Shown here: piece after piece, positions 38,744 to 47,398 of the stretch
Numbering within the stretch: the first letter of the stretch is position 1
Layout: every line of letters starts with the position of its first letter
From: an uncultured Halomonas sp.
Lineage (GTDB): Bacteria; Pseudomonadota; Gammaproteobacteria; Pseudomonadales; Halomonadaceae
NCBI RefSeq assembly: GCF_947493865.1
Contig: NZ_CANLTC010000013.1
Span: 41,851-105,850 of the forward strand
Length of the DNA stretch: 64,000 nucleotides
Direction: 5' to 3'
Notes under the pieces: model-generated
What the model saw: only the letters and a program-made list of their open reading frames with translations
What the model was told of the DNA's origin: nothing
Databases searched by the model: none
Position numbers and translations under genes: made by a program

Positions 38744-39387
38744 ACGTTCGGGACATCAATCAATTGCGTGAGCAGATCGTCGTCTACGGCAAGTCGTTGT
38801 TCGATCGCGGCCTGACCATGGGTTCCAGCGGCAATATCAGCGTGCGTCTCGATGATGGCGGCTGGCTGATGACCCCCACCAATGCCTGCCTGGGGCGCCT
38901 CGACCCGGCACGTATCTCCCAACTGGATAGCGATGGTCGGCTTCTGGATGGCGACAAACCGACCAAGGAAAGTTTCCTGCACATGGCGATGTACGGCGAG
39001 CGTCCCCAGTCCGAGGCCATCGTACATCTGCATTCGACGCACTCGGTGGCGGTCTCCTGCCTGCCTGAAGTCGATCCTCATGACTGTATTCCGCCGCTGA
39101 CTGCCTATTACGTGATGCGGGTCGGCAGGCTGCCGCTGGTGCCTTATCACGTGCCTGGTGATCCGAGCCTGGGCGATGCGGTCAAGGGCCTGGCGGGCAA
39201 GCACAGCGCGGTACTGCTGGCCAATCACGGCCCGGTGGTGGCCGGCAAGTCACTGGAGGCCGCGGTGTATGCCACCGAGGAACTCGAAGAGACCGCCAAA
39301 TTGTTTCTGTTGCTGCGCGGGCAGAATCCGCGTTGCCTGACCGATGAGCAGGTTGCTGAACTCGAAGCGCGTTTTCCGCGCGACTGA
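38740..39387 (+). CDS. otnC: 3-oxo-tetronate 4-phosphate decarboxylase (class II aldolase fold)
   Basis: 215-aa zinc enzyme of the class II aldolase/adducin family. MGSSGNISVR binds the phosphate, IVHLHSTHSVAVSCL and LLANHGPVVAG supply metal ligands. In the tetronate pathway it gives dihydroxyacetone phosphate and CO2. Overlaps otnK by four bases. Confidence 0.9.
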   Translation: MNVRDINQLREQIVVYGKSLFDRGLTMGSSGNISVRLDDGGWLMTPTNACLGRLDPARISQLDSDGRLLDGDKPTKESFLHMAMYGERPQSEAIVHLHSTHSVAVSCLPEVDPHDCIPPLTAYYVMRVGRLPLVPYHVPGDPSLGDAVKGLAGKHSAVLLANHGPVVAGKSLEAAVYATEELEETAKLFLLLRGQNPRCLTDEQVAELEARFPRD

Positions 39388-39411
39388 CACAAGGACAACA
39401 AGGAATCCGCT

Positions 39412-40374
39412 ATGCACGTTCTCATCACCGGCGCCGCCGGCTTCCTCGGTCAACGCCTGACACGCAAGCTCATCGAACGCGGCGAGTTGAATGGGCAGCC
39501 GCTTGTGCGTTTGACCTTGATCGATCAGGTGGCGGCCGAGGCACCCACGAACACGTCTTTCGAAAGTGTCTCCCGCGCCGTCGATATCACTTCACCGGGG
39601 GCGCTGGATGACATCCTGGGCGAGCGTCCGGACGTGATCTTCCATCTGGCTGCGGTGGTCAGTTCGGCGGCCGAGGCGGATCTCGACCTGGGCATGACGG
39701 TCAACTTCGACGCCACGCGTGCCCTGCTGGAAGGCTGTCGTTCTCGCGAGCTCACGGCCACGCGTCTAATCATGGCCAGTTCGATAGCCGTTTATGGCGG
39801 CACATTACCTGATGTACTCGACGACATGACCGCTCTGACGCCGCAAAGCTCCTACGGCACCCAGAAGGCCATGAGCGAACTGCTGATCAACGATTACAGC
39901 CGGCGCGGGCTGATCGACGGTCGGGTGCTGCGTCTGCCGACCATCGTCATTCGTCCCGGTCGTCCCAACGCCGCCGCCTCGAGTTTTGCCTCGAGCATTC
40001 TGCGCGAACCGCTCAATGGCGAAGAGGCGGTGTGTCCGGTGTCTACCGATCTCGATCTGTTCGTGATGTCGCCGACCAAGGTGACCGAGGCGCTGCTGCA
40101 TGGCGCTGAAGTGCCGGGCGACGCCTTCGGTGCCTCGCGCAGCCTGATGCTGCCCGGCATTACGGTAAGCGTGGCCGCCATGCTCGAGGTGCTACGTGAA
40201 TATGCTGGTGACAAGGCTCTGGCCCTTGTGCGACATGAACCCGATCCGCGTATCGAGGCCATTGTGGGTAGCTGGCCGGGCAGGTTCGAAAATCTGCGTG
40301 CTCAGCAACTGGGATTCGCAGGAGACAAGAACTTCAACGAAATCGTCGAGGCGTTTCTCGACGAGCGTGCCTGA
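39412..40374 (+). CDS. denD: D-erythronate dehydrogenase-like short-chain oxidoreductase
   Basis: 320-aa NAD-dependent epimerase/dehydratase-fold protein. VLITGAAGFLGQRLTRKL is the cofactor loop, ASSIAVYGG and SSYGTQKAMSELL give the catalytic Ser/Tyr/Lys. DenD proteins of this family oxidise D-erythronate to 2-oxo-tetronate, and the neighbouring otnK/otnC fit that role. 24 bp after otnC with an AAGGAA site. Confidence 0.87.
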   Translation: MHVLITGAAGFLGQRLTRKLIERGELNGQPLVRLTLIDQVAAEAPTNTSFESVSRAVDITSPGALDDILGERPDVIFHLAAVVSSAAEADLDLGMTVNFDATRALLEGCRSRELTATRLIMASSIAVYGGTLPDVLDDMTALTPQSSYGTQKAMSELLINDYSRRGLIDGRVLRLPTIVIRPGRPNAAASSFASSILREPLNGEEAVCPVSTDLDLFVMSPTKVTEALLHGAEVPGDAFGASRSLMLPGITVSVAAMLEVLREYAGDKALALVRHEPDPRIEAIVGSWPGRFENLRAQQLGFAGDKNFNEIVEAFLDERA

Positions 40375-40433
40375 TCCTTCGACTCAGTGTTAAAGGATAT
40401 CCAAGTGTGTCATTGCAAAACGAGGTTATAACA

Positions 40434-41429
40434 ATGAAAGACAAATTCGTACGCCGTACCCTCACCCTGGCTATCGCGGGTGCCACCGCTATGACCATGA
40501 CCACGCTGAATGCCCAGGCGGCGCAGAATGTGACGCTAGGCCATACGTTGTCGGATAGTTCCCACTACTCCGTGGGCGCCGATGCCTTCAAGGAAACCCT
40601 CGAAACACTCAGCGACGGCGAATTCAAGGTGACCGAGCATCCCTCCGGCGCCTTGGGGGGCGAGCGCGCCATGATCGAAGGCTTACAGATCGGTACCGTC
40701 GATGTGGTGATTACCTCGACCGGGCCGCTGGGCAATTTCGTGCCGGAAAGTTATGTGCTCGATCTGCCGTTTCTGTTCGAGGATTATGACCAGGCGCGCT
40801 GCGTGCTGGATGGCGAGATCGGTCAGGAATTGCTCACCAAGATGGGTGACCACAGCCTGGTAGGGCTGGCCTGGACGGAGAACGGTTTTCGCCACATGAC
40901 CAATAGCCAACGGGCCGTGAAGACACCCGGAGACGCCGAGGGCCTCAAGGTACGCACCATGGAGAACAAGGTGCACATGGAGGCTTTCGAGCAGATGGGC
41001 GTGCATCCCACGCCGATGGCCTTCCCCGAGGTGTTCACCGCCCTGCAGCAAGGCACCGTGGATGGCCAGGAGAATCCCATCACCGTGATCGTGGCGACCA
41101 AGTTCTGGGAGGTTCAGGACCATCTATCACTGACCGGGCACGTCTATTCTCCGGCGATCGTGCTGGGGTCGCCGATTCTGTTGGATGGCCTGAGCGAAGA
41201 AGAGCGTGGCTGGTTCAAGCAGGCGGCTGACGCATCCGCCAAGGCCACTCGGGAAGAAGTCTCTCGGCTCGAGAAAGAGGGCGTGGAGATGCTGCGCGAA
41301 AAAGGCATGACGGTGCAAACCGACATCGACAAGGCCCCATTCCAGGAGGCTGTCAAACCCGCCTATAAGATCTATACCGACCAGTACGGGGATGAAATGC
41401 TCAAGCGTATTCGCGCCAGTGATTGCTGA
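40434..41429 (+). CDS. TRAP transporter substrate-binding protein (DctP family)
   Basis: 331 aa from the ATG at 40434, after a GAGG site. Signal peptide (TLTLAIAGATAMTMTTLNAQA), then the DctP core with LGGERAMIEGLQIGTVDVV, KVRTMENKVHMEAFEQMG, and FTALQQGTVDGQENPI holding the conserved Arg and Asn ligands for a carboxylate. Expected to bind a tetronate or similar sugar acid. Permease genes follow after a 200-bp gap that contains a palindrome. Confidence 0.93.
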   Translation: MKDKFVRRTLTLAIAGATAMTMTTLNAQAAQNVTLGHTLSDSSHYSVGADAFKETLETLSDGEFKVTEHPSGALGGERAMIEGLQIGTVDVVITSTGPLGNFVPESYVLDLPFLFEDYDQARCVLDGEIGQELLTKMGDHSLVGLAWTENGFRHMTNSQRAVKTPGDAEGLKVRTMENKVHMEAFEQMGVHPTPMAFPEVFTALQQGTVDGQENPITVIVATKFWEVQDHLSLTGHVYSPAIVLGSPILLDGLSEEERGWFKQAADASAKATREEVSRLEKEGVEMLREKGMTVQTDIDKAPFQEAVKPAYKIYTDQYGDEMLKRIRASDC

Positions 41430-41574
41430 GAACCTTCCATAATCTGCTGCGCTCGGCGAGACGGTGTTGAAAGTGACCTCAGAATGCTCATTTACGCCTT
41501 GTAAACTGCGCTTCCTCGGTCACTTTCGCCTAGTCTCGCCATCGCTCGCGACGATTCTGGACAGGCTCTTGTTC
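41429..41574. repeat. Large imperfect palindrome between dctP and the permease genes
   Basis: Co-centred inverted pairs around 41501: CCATAATC (41437) with GATTCTGG (41553), GGCGAGAC (41455) with GTCTCGCC (41533), GAAAGTGACC (41469) with GGTCACTTTC (41518), and GTAAA/TTTAC near the centre. The outer GAAC/GTTC ends frame a 146-bp element with no coding potential, different in sequence from the one at 9801-9930. Confidence 0.8.
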
Positions 41575-41630
41575 CTGAATAGCCAATCATGCTCGGCGCC
41601 GAGCGATTTCTAAAAGTAAGGGTGGCGGCG

Positions 41631-42245
41631 ATGGTGAATCTGTTTCTGCGTTTCGAGCATCAGACGACCCGACTGGCGATGCTGGCTGCCATCGTCATGC
41701 TGATCGTCTCGGTCACCTTGGGTTTCTATCAGGTGATTACGCGTTTCGTACTCGATTCTCCGTCGACCTGGTCCGAGGTAATCTCGCGCTCGGCCATGAT
41801 CTGGTGCGTGTTTCTGGGGGCCGCGGCGGGGTTTCGTGGCGGTTTCATGATGTCCGTCGAAGTCATCTACAAGCTGATGCCGGCGCGACGTTTGATCTGG
41901 CTCGAAGTGTTGATCGCGCTGTGCTGCATCATCGTGCTGCTGGTACTGATCTATTTTGGGTCGGCCATGATGCTGCGAGTGCGTTCCCAGATGCTGTCCG
42001 GCCTGGAGGTGTCGATTTCCTGGGCCTATGCGGCCATGCCGGTAGGTGCCGGATTCGCGCTGATTGCGATACTGGCGCGTTTGCTGGCTCAGGCCACGGG
42101 TCGCGAAGCGATAGGGCCGGCTCACGCTGAAGATGCCGACGAGGAGCCGGTATCCGATATGGATACATCCACCAACGATGACGCGGGACCACCGTCGACC
42201 ACTCGGCCCTCGTCGATTACCCATGAAAAGGGAACGCGCCGATGA
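41631..42245 (+). CDS. TRAP transporter small permease (DctQ family)
   Basis: 204 aa from the ATG at 41631 (an in-frame ATG at 41589 is the alternative). Four membrane helices, with LDSPSTWSEVISRSAMIWCV as the conserved DctQ segment between helix 1 and 2. An acidic, Thr/Pro-rich C-terminal tail of about 45 residues extends into the cytoplasm. Overlaps dctM by four bases. Confidence 0.9.
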   Translation: MVNLFLRFEHQTTRLAMLAAIVMLIVSVTLGFYQVITRFVLDSPSTWSEVISRSAMIWCVFLGAAAGFRGGFMMSVEVIYKLMPARRLIWLEVLIALCCIIVLLVLIYFGSAMMLRVRSQMLSGLEVSISWAYAAMPVGAGFALIAILARLLAQATGREAIGPAHAEDADEEPVSDMDTSTNDDAGPPSTTRPSSITHEKGTRR

Positions 42246-43516
42246 ATGCCGCTATCGCGTTGTCGCTGGTGATCCTGTTTGCCCTGGGCGTGCCGATCGC
42301 GATTTCCATCGTATTGGCCTCGATCATCGGCATCGAATTCTTCTCGCGCCTGCCACTATTGCTGGTGCCGCAACAGATGTTCGTGGGTATCGACAATTTC
42401 CCGCTGATGGCGATTCCGTTCTTCATTCTGGCGGGCAATTTGATGGCCGCCGGGGGGATCTCTCAGCGCCTGGTGGATCTGGCCAAGTCTGTGGTCGGCG
42501 GTTTGCAGGGCGGTCTGGCGATGACCTGCGTGCTGACCTGCATGCTGTTCGCCGCGGTCTCCGGCTCCAGCGTGGCGACTACCTTCGCCATCGGCTCGAT
42601 CCTGATTCCGGCGATGGTCAAACACGACTACCCGAAGCCGTTGGCGGCCTCGATACAGGCCTCGTCCGCCGAATTGGGAGTGCTTATTCCACCCTCGATT
42701 CCCCTGATCCTGTATGGCGTCAGCACCGATACCTCTATCGGCAAGCTGTTCATCGCCGGCATCGGGCCGGGTCTGTTGATCGGTAGCGCGTTGCTGCTGT
42801 TCCTCTATCTGTTCTGCAAGGTGCGCGGCTATGGCCTGCGCGATCGGGAGGATCGCCAGGAGTTCACTACCGCCTTCAAGCGTGCCTGGGCAGCCATGCT
42901 GATGCCGGTGGTGGTCATCGGCGGCATCTATGGCGGGATATTCACGCCCACCGAGGCCTCGGCGGTAGCGGTGTTCTATGCGCTGATCGTCGGCGGTCTT
43001 ATCTATCGCGAACTGAGCCTCAAGGAGCTGTTGCCGATCCTGCGCCATAGCGTGATCTCCACCGCGGCGGTCATGCTGATCATTGCCGCCGCGGCGCTGT
43101 TCAGCTTCTTGATCAGCCGTTCCGGCCTACCCGGGGAGGTGGCTATCTGGGTCAACAAGGCCTTCGAAAGCCCGATCGCCTTCCTGCTGGCGGTCAACGT
43201 CATGCTGCTGATCATCGGCATGTTCGTCGAGACCTCGGCGGCAATTCTGGTGCTAGCGCCTATCTTTACCCCTATCGCGATGCAGTACGGTGTCGATCCG
43301 GTGCATTTCGGGCTGATCGTCGTGGTCAATCTGGCCCTGGGGATGTTCACGCCGCCGCTGGGGGTCAACCTGTTTGCCGCCTGCGCCGTCGCCAAGCTCT
43401 CCATCGATCAACTGATTCCCTGGCTGCTGCGCTTCGTGCTGGTGGTGCTGGCCTGTTTGATGGCGATCACCTACATGCCCTGGATATCGCTAGGGCTGGT
43501 CGATCTGTTGTATTGA
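42242..43516 (+). CDS. TRAP transporter large permease (DctM family)
   Basis: 424 aa, about 12 membrane helices. PLMAIPFFILAGNLMAAGG, CMLFAAVSGSSVATTFAIGS and FTPTEASAVAVFYALIVG are the DctM signatures of the sodium- or proton-driven transport subunit. Completes the tripartite importer for the sugar acid used by this cluster. Confidence 0.95.
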   Translation: MNAAIALSLVILFALGVPIAISIVLASIIGIEFFSRLPLLLVPQQMFVGIDNFPLMAIPFFILAGNLMAAGGISQRLVDLAKSVVGGLQGGLAMTCVLTCMLFAAVSGSSVATTFAIGSILIPAMVKHDYPKPLAASIQASSAELGVLIPPSIPLILYGVSTDTSIGKLFIAGIGPGLLIGSALLLFLYLFCKVRGYGLRDREDRQEFTTAFKRAWAAMLMPVVVIGGIYGGIFTPTEASAVAVFYALIVGGLIYRELSLKELLPILRHSVISTAAVMLIIAAAALFSFLISRSGLPGEVAIWVNKAFESPIAFLLAVNVMLLIIGMFVETSAAILVLAPIFTPIAMQYGVDPVHFGLIVVVNLALGMFTPPLGVNLFAACAVAKLSIDQLIPWLLRFVLVVLACLMAITYMPWISLGLVDLLY

Positions 43517-43582
43517 CGTCATATTGGTATCCAGAAGCGTAGTTGCTGATCACTATCTGCATGCATTCCAGGGAGATCCAGC

Positions 43583-44464
43583 ATGAAAGGTGTTTACGAG
43601 GTTGGCCTGATCGGCGCGGGTCTGATGGGCCACGGTATCGGTCGCAACCTGTTACGCCATGGCTACACGTTGACCTTCCTCGATCATCCGGGTAACCAGC
43701 CCGTGGATGATCTCATGGGTGAGGGTGCGGTCTTGAAACAACACGCCCGCGAGGTCGCCGCGGCCTCGGAGGTGGTGATCCTGTGTGTGACCGGCACGCC
43801 CCAGGTCGAAGCGGTGCTCTTCGAGCCGGATGGCGTACTGGAAGGACTCAAGCCGGGCGCCATCGTGATCGATTGTTCCACGGCGATTCCCAGTTCGACC
43901 GTCGCCATTGCCGAGCGGGTCGCCGATCGGGGCGGGCGCTTTCTTGATGCGGCCATGACCCGCACGCCCAAGGAGGCGGAGGAGGGGCGCCTCAACCTTC
44001 TCGTCGGCGCATCGGATGCGCTATTTGCTGAGGTCCGACCATTGCTGGAAAGCTTTGCCGAGCATATCGTACACGGTGGACCCGTGGGAGCAGGCCACAA
44101 GCTGAAATTGCTGCACAACTTTGTTTCTCTGGGCTTTACCGCCGTACTGGCCGAGGCGACTGCCGCCGCACGCCGTGCCGGTATCGCCGATGATGCCTTC
44201 CTCGAAGTACTGGGTAACGGCGGCGGCGGTGGGGTGATTCTCGAACGCTTGCGACCGTTCATCACCGGCGAGGACCCGTCGGGATTTCGCTTCAGCCTGG
44301 CAAATACGCTGAAAGATGTCGGCTATTACACTGCCATGGCAGAGGATTCGGGGGCGCCCAGGAGAGTGGCGAGCGCCATCGAGACACTTTACCGGGACGC
44401 CAACGAAGCAGGGCATGGCGAGCGCCTGGTGCCCGAGTTGATCGCCATACTGGAAAAACGCTGA
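43583..44464 (+). CDS. Second beta-hydroxyacid dehydrogenase (3-HIBDH family)
   Basis: 293-aa NAD(P)-dependent oxidoreductase. VGLIGAGLMGHGIGRNLLRH is the cofactor loop, DAAMTRTPKEAEEGRL replaces the usual DAPVSGG loop, and HKLKLLHNFVSLGF holds the catalytic Lys. The changed substrate loop suggests a substrate different from that of LtnD at the head of the cluster. 66 bp after dctM with a GGGAGAT site. Confidence 0.87.
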   Translation: MKGVYEVGLIGAGLMGHGIGRNLLRHGYTLTFLDHPGNQPVDDLMGEGAVLKQHAREVAAASEVVILCVTGTPQVEAVLFEPDGVLEGLKPGAIVIDCSTAIPSSTVAIAERVADRGGRFLDAAMTRTPKEAEEGRLNLLVGASDALFAEVRPLLESFAEHIVHGGPVGAGHKLKLLHNFVSLGFTAVLAEATAAARRAGIADDAFLEVLGNGGGGGVILERLRPFITGEDPSGFRFSLANTLKDVGYYTAMAEDSGAPRRVASAIETLYRDANEAGHGERLVPELIAILEKR

Positions 44465-44482
44465 CGTACCCCTTTTTCTTGC

Positions 44483-45022
44483 TCACTTCACCAGCTTCAA
44501 AACCTCACGAAACTTGGGATGCTTGCAGTGGTGTAGCCATTCGAATACCACCATCTCGCTGGTGACGGGCCCGGCGCCGGCATCCCGGGCGCGCTCGATA
44601 GCAGCGGCCTTGTCCAGCGGATTGCGTGAGCCGATGGCGTCGCTGACCAGACGCACTCGGTAGTTGTGTCGCAGCAGGCCGAATACGGTTTGCAGCACGC
44701 AGACGTGGGCCTCGCAGCCGACTACGATCACCTCATCGCGCTCTGGATCGAAGCGATCGAGCAGGGGTGTTTCGATGCAGGCGTCAAAATGAATTTTTGT
44801 TACCATTTCATCGCACAGTTCGCGCAGCGGTGGAGCGCTCGGGCCGAGACTGAGCGGATTCTGTTCGGTACCGATAACGGGAATTTCGAGTAGCCTGGCC
44901 GCATCGATCAGTACCCGGGCGCGGGCGACGACGCTTTCGGCTTCGTGGATCACCGGCATGAGGCGTTCCTGCAGATCGACGACGAGCAGTGTCGAGCGCT
45001 TCGCATTACAGGGTGCATTCAT
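44483..45022 (-). CDS. Isochorismatase-family cysteine hydrolase (YcaC-like)
   Basis: 179 aa. Catalytic Asp in LLVVDLQERLMPVI, Lys in EMVTKIHFDACIETPLL and Cys in VGCEAHVCVLQTVFGL give the D-K-C triad. Members hydrolyse amide or vinyl ether bonds; the substrate here is unknown. An AAGGAGATACC ribosome site precedes the ATG. It converges on the dehydrogenase at 43583-44464. Confidence 0.9.
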   Translation of the reverse strand: MNAPCNAKRSTLLVVDLQERLMPVIHEAESVVARARVLIDAARLLEIPVIGTEQNPLSLGPSAPPLRELCDEMVTKIHFDACIETPLLDRFDPERDEVIVVGCEAHVCVLQTVFGLLRHNYRVRLVSDAIGSRNPLDKAAAIERARDAGAGPVTSEMVVFEWLHHCKHPKFREVLKLVK

Positions 45023-45034
45023 GGAGGTATCTCC

Positions 45035-45169
45035 TTAAAAAGTATGGTTCTTGGCTAAGTCATTTATGATCAGAACGCCATGTAATTCCATGCCTGCCGC
45101 ACGCAGTGTATCCACGTGCTCTGTGGCAAAATTCTGAGAACATATTGTGGTAACCCCCTCCAGTTTCAT
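45035..45169 (-). CDS. Possible 44-aa leader peptide or gene remnant
   Basis: Short frame (MKLEGVTTICSQNFATEH to its end NDLAKNHTF) whose stop TAA touches the ribosome site of the isochorismatase-like gene 12 bases downstream. The composition looks protein-like, but there is no clear ribosome site before its ATG and no family is recognised. It could be a coupled leader, a fragment of a lost gene, or chance. Confidence 0.25.
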   Translation of the reverse strand: MKLEGVTTICSQNFATEHVDTLRAAGMELHGVLIINDLAKNHTF

Positions 45170-45223
45170 GATACGACAGACAAGAGTTCGTTGGTCTTGA
45201 TTTCCAATGCATGGACAGATTGC

Positions 45224-45937
45224 ATGTTTCTTGATGATTACTACACGGTCAGGGATGGCCGTTACTGTATTTCCGCCGAACAGGCCAGCCGTTTCGCCAA
45301 GCAGATGGCGGATGACTACAATCCAATACACGACCCGGACGCGCGGCGCTTTTGCGTCCCCGGGGATCTTCTGTTTGCCTTGGTGTTGGCTCACCACGGA
45401 TTGTCCCAGCAAATGAGTTTTTACTTCCGGGGTATGGTGGGCGCCGATATGCCTTTGGAAATCAATGAGCGCTCCGATGGCACGCTTGGCATGAGCGATA
45501 CCTCCGGCAAGGAGGTGCTGATCGTGGAGCGTAGCGGCGAGACGACGCGCGACCCGGCAGTGATCGAAGCCTTCACCTGCCGCTATATCGCTTTTTCCGG
45601 GCGCAATTTTCCGCACTACCTCAAGCCGCTGATGGAACAGCAGGGGGTCATGTTCAACCCCCAGCGTCCGCTGGTGATCTACGACAGCATGGGCTTCATG
45701 TTGAACTCATTGGATATTGCTTCGCTTGAGGTCGAATTTGCCGGCTCCTCTTTCGAGGTCAACGGCAAGCGGGGCGATGCGCATCTGGAGTTTCGAATGC
45801 TCAGCCAGGGCGAGCCGGTCGGCAGCGGGTCGAAGAAACTGGTGGTCAGCGGCCTTCGCGCCTACGATGCAACGGTCATGGATGCGTTCGTCGATGATTT
45901 CGAGCATCGCAAGACCCGGTGTGAGCAAGTGAATTGA
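45224..45937 (+). CDS. DUF3581 family protein
   Basis: 237 aa. Starts at ATG 45224 (MFLDDYYTVRDGRYCIS). QMADDYNPIHDPDARRFCVPGDL-type sequence resembles the hot-dog/MaoC-like dehydratase pattern (D..NPIH), as expected for DUF3581. The function is unknown; a hydratase-like fold without proven activity is all that can be said. A 200-bp spacer with the leader-like frame separates it from the divergent gene. Confidence 0.8.
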   Translation: MFLDDYYTVRDGRYCISAEQASRFAKQMADDYNPIHDPDARRFCVPGDLLFALVLAHHGLSQQMSFYFRGMVGADMPLEINERSDGTLGMSDTSGKEVLIVERSGETTRDPAVIEAFTCRYIAFSGRNFPHYLKPLMEQQGVMFNPQRPLVIYDSMGFMLNSLDIASLEVEFAGSSFEVNGKRGDAHLEFRMLSQGEPVGSGSKKLVVSGLRAYDATVMDAFVDDFEHRKTRCEQVN

Positions 45938-45969
45938 GTGAGTAAACAGACTGAGATCGAGAGGAATGT

Positions 45970-46425
45970 ATGGCAATTGCAATCGCATTACACCTACTGG
46001 CTGCGGTGGTTTGGGTAGGTGGCATGTTCTTCGCCTATGTGGCGCTGCGCCCGGTGGCGGGTAGTCTGCTCGAACGGCCCATGAGGTTGACGCTATGGAG
46101 CCAGGTGTTCCGCCGCTTCTTTCCCTGGGTATGGGTGTCGATCGTGGTACTACTGGCGACCGGCTTCTGGCTGATCTTCGTCGGCTTTGGCGGCATGGCC
46201 AACGTGGGAGGCCACGTGCATTCCATGTTGGCACTCGGCATCGTGATGATGCTGATCTTCGCTCATCTCTATTTTGCCCCTTTCAAGCGTTTGAAGAAGG
46301 CGGTGAGCGAGCAGACCTGGTCCGAGGGTGGCACCCAGCTCAACAAGATTCGTCTGACGATCGCCATCAATCTGGCGCTGGGGCTGCTGGTCACGGTAAT
46401 CGGCTCCGCAGGGCGCTATTTGTAA
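45970..46425 (+). CDS. CopD-like small membrane protein
   Basis: 151 aa with four helices. LHLLAAVVWVGGMFFAYVAL carries the His and Trp found at the start of CopD-family proteins, with two more His in GGHVHSMLALG and AHLYFAPFKRLKKAV. May bind heme or copper; function not established. 32 bp after the DUF3581 gene, so possibly co-transcribed. Confidence 0.75.
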   Translation: MAIAIALHLLAAVVWVGGMFFAYVALRPVAGSLLERPMRLTLWSQVFRRFFPWVWVSIVVLLATGFWLIFVGFGGMANVGGHVHSMLALGIVMMLIFAHLYFAPFKRLKKAVSEQTWSEGGTQLNKIRLTIAINLALGLLVTVIGSAGRYL

Positions 46426-46474
46426 AAAAGCGCTATCCATAAATTGATGAAGGGAAAGCACGGGAGATCAAGGA

Positions 46475-47269
46475 ATGATCCATATCCAATTGCGCCGGTA
46501 CCCGCTGCTGGCAATGTCTACGGCAATCGTCTTGGCCGGCTGTACCGGCATGGGCGATCGATCGCCGCAAGTCACGCCGCCGGGTGGGCAGGAAACCACC
46601 AAGACCAACGTACTCGAAGCCGGGGCGGCGGCGTTACAAACCACCGCGCCTCTCGAGCCGATGAATGTCTATCTGGTCGGCTTTCATCCCATGAAGAACG
46701 AACCTGCCCATCAGATGGAAGCGCATCATTTCTGCACCCAGAAGAACGAGGATTTCGCTCAGTGCGCGCTGTTCGATGGCAATACCGCCCAGGCCAATCT
46801 CAACGGTATCGAATACATCATTTCCGAGCGCTTGTTCGAGCAGCTTCCCGAACAAGAAAAGCAGTACTGGCATCCGCACAACGGTGAAATTCTCTCGGGT
46901 CAGCTCGTCGCGCCCGGCTTGCCCGAAAAGGCGGATCACGCACTGATGCAGAGCAAGATGAACAGTTACGGCAAGACCTGGCATACCTGGGATACCAATC
47001 CGGATCAGAGCGGACAGGTTCAGTTGCCCCTGGGTGAGCCGCGTCTGGCCTGGTCCTTCAATCGCTTTGGCCAGGCGTACGAGGAACTCATCGAGCAGCG
47101 TGATCGGCGCATGGGTATCGATACCCAGGAGCGTCGTCGCAAGCGTCAGGATCTGATTCCGCTTGCCAACCCGCAGCGTGGCGTGGATACGCTGAGAGGG
47201 CGGTTCCCGGGCCCGACGGACCCTATTCCCGGGGTATCCGACAAGCAAAGCGCAGTATCCTCACCCTAG
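46475..47269 (+). CDS. OBAP/DUF1264-family lipoprotein
   Basis: 264 aa. The lipobox LAGC follows a hydrophobic leader, so the protein is lipid-anchored. HHFCTQKNEDFAQCALFDG, LNGIEYIISERLFEQLP, and YWHPHNGEILSGQLVAPGLP are the DUF1264 blocks shared with plant oil-body-associated proteins and fungal homologues. Its bacterial role is unknown. It is followed by a strong terminator. Confidence 0.85.
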   Translation: MIHIQLRRYPLLAMSTAIVLAGCTGMGDRSPQVTPPGGQETTKTNVLEAGAAALQTTAPLEPMNVYLVGFHPMKNEPAHQMEAHHFCTQKNEDFAQCALFDGNTAQANLNGIEYIISERLFEQLPEQEKQYWHPHNGEILSGQLVAPGLPEKADHALMQSKMNSYGKTWHTWDTNPDQSGQVQLPLGEPRLAWSFNRFGQAYEELIEQRDRRMGIDTQERRRKRQDLIPLANPQRGVDTLRGRFPGPTDPIPGVSDKQSAVSSP

Positions 47270-47325
47270 ACTCACGCTACTTCCAGGGTGTTGATCTCCT
47301 CGATACGTCACTCGAGTCGTTCTCT

Positions 47326-47368
47326 AAATACAAAGGGCCCGTTACGAATAACGGGCCCTTTGTATTTT
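47326..47368. terminator. Strong bidirectional terminator
   Basis: A perfect stem of 19 bp (AAATACAAAGGGCCCGTTA with its complement) around a CGAA tetraloop, ending in T/A runs on both sides. It ends the OBAP gene on the plus strand and the chemoreceptor gene on the minus strand. Confidence 0.95.
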
Positions 47369-47398
47369 GTTCATGTATTTCCATGCAAAAAATTATCT

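Noticed and set aside
45170..45616. Extension of the 44-codon minus-strand frame upstream
   Set aside because: Most of it is antisense to the DUF3581 gene, so only the part from the ATG at 45169 is considered.
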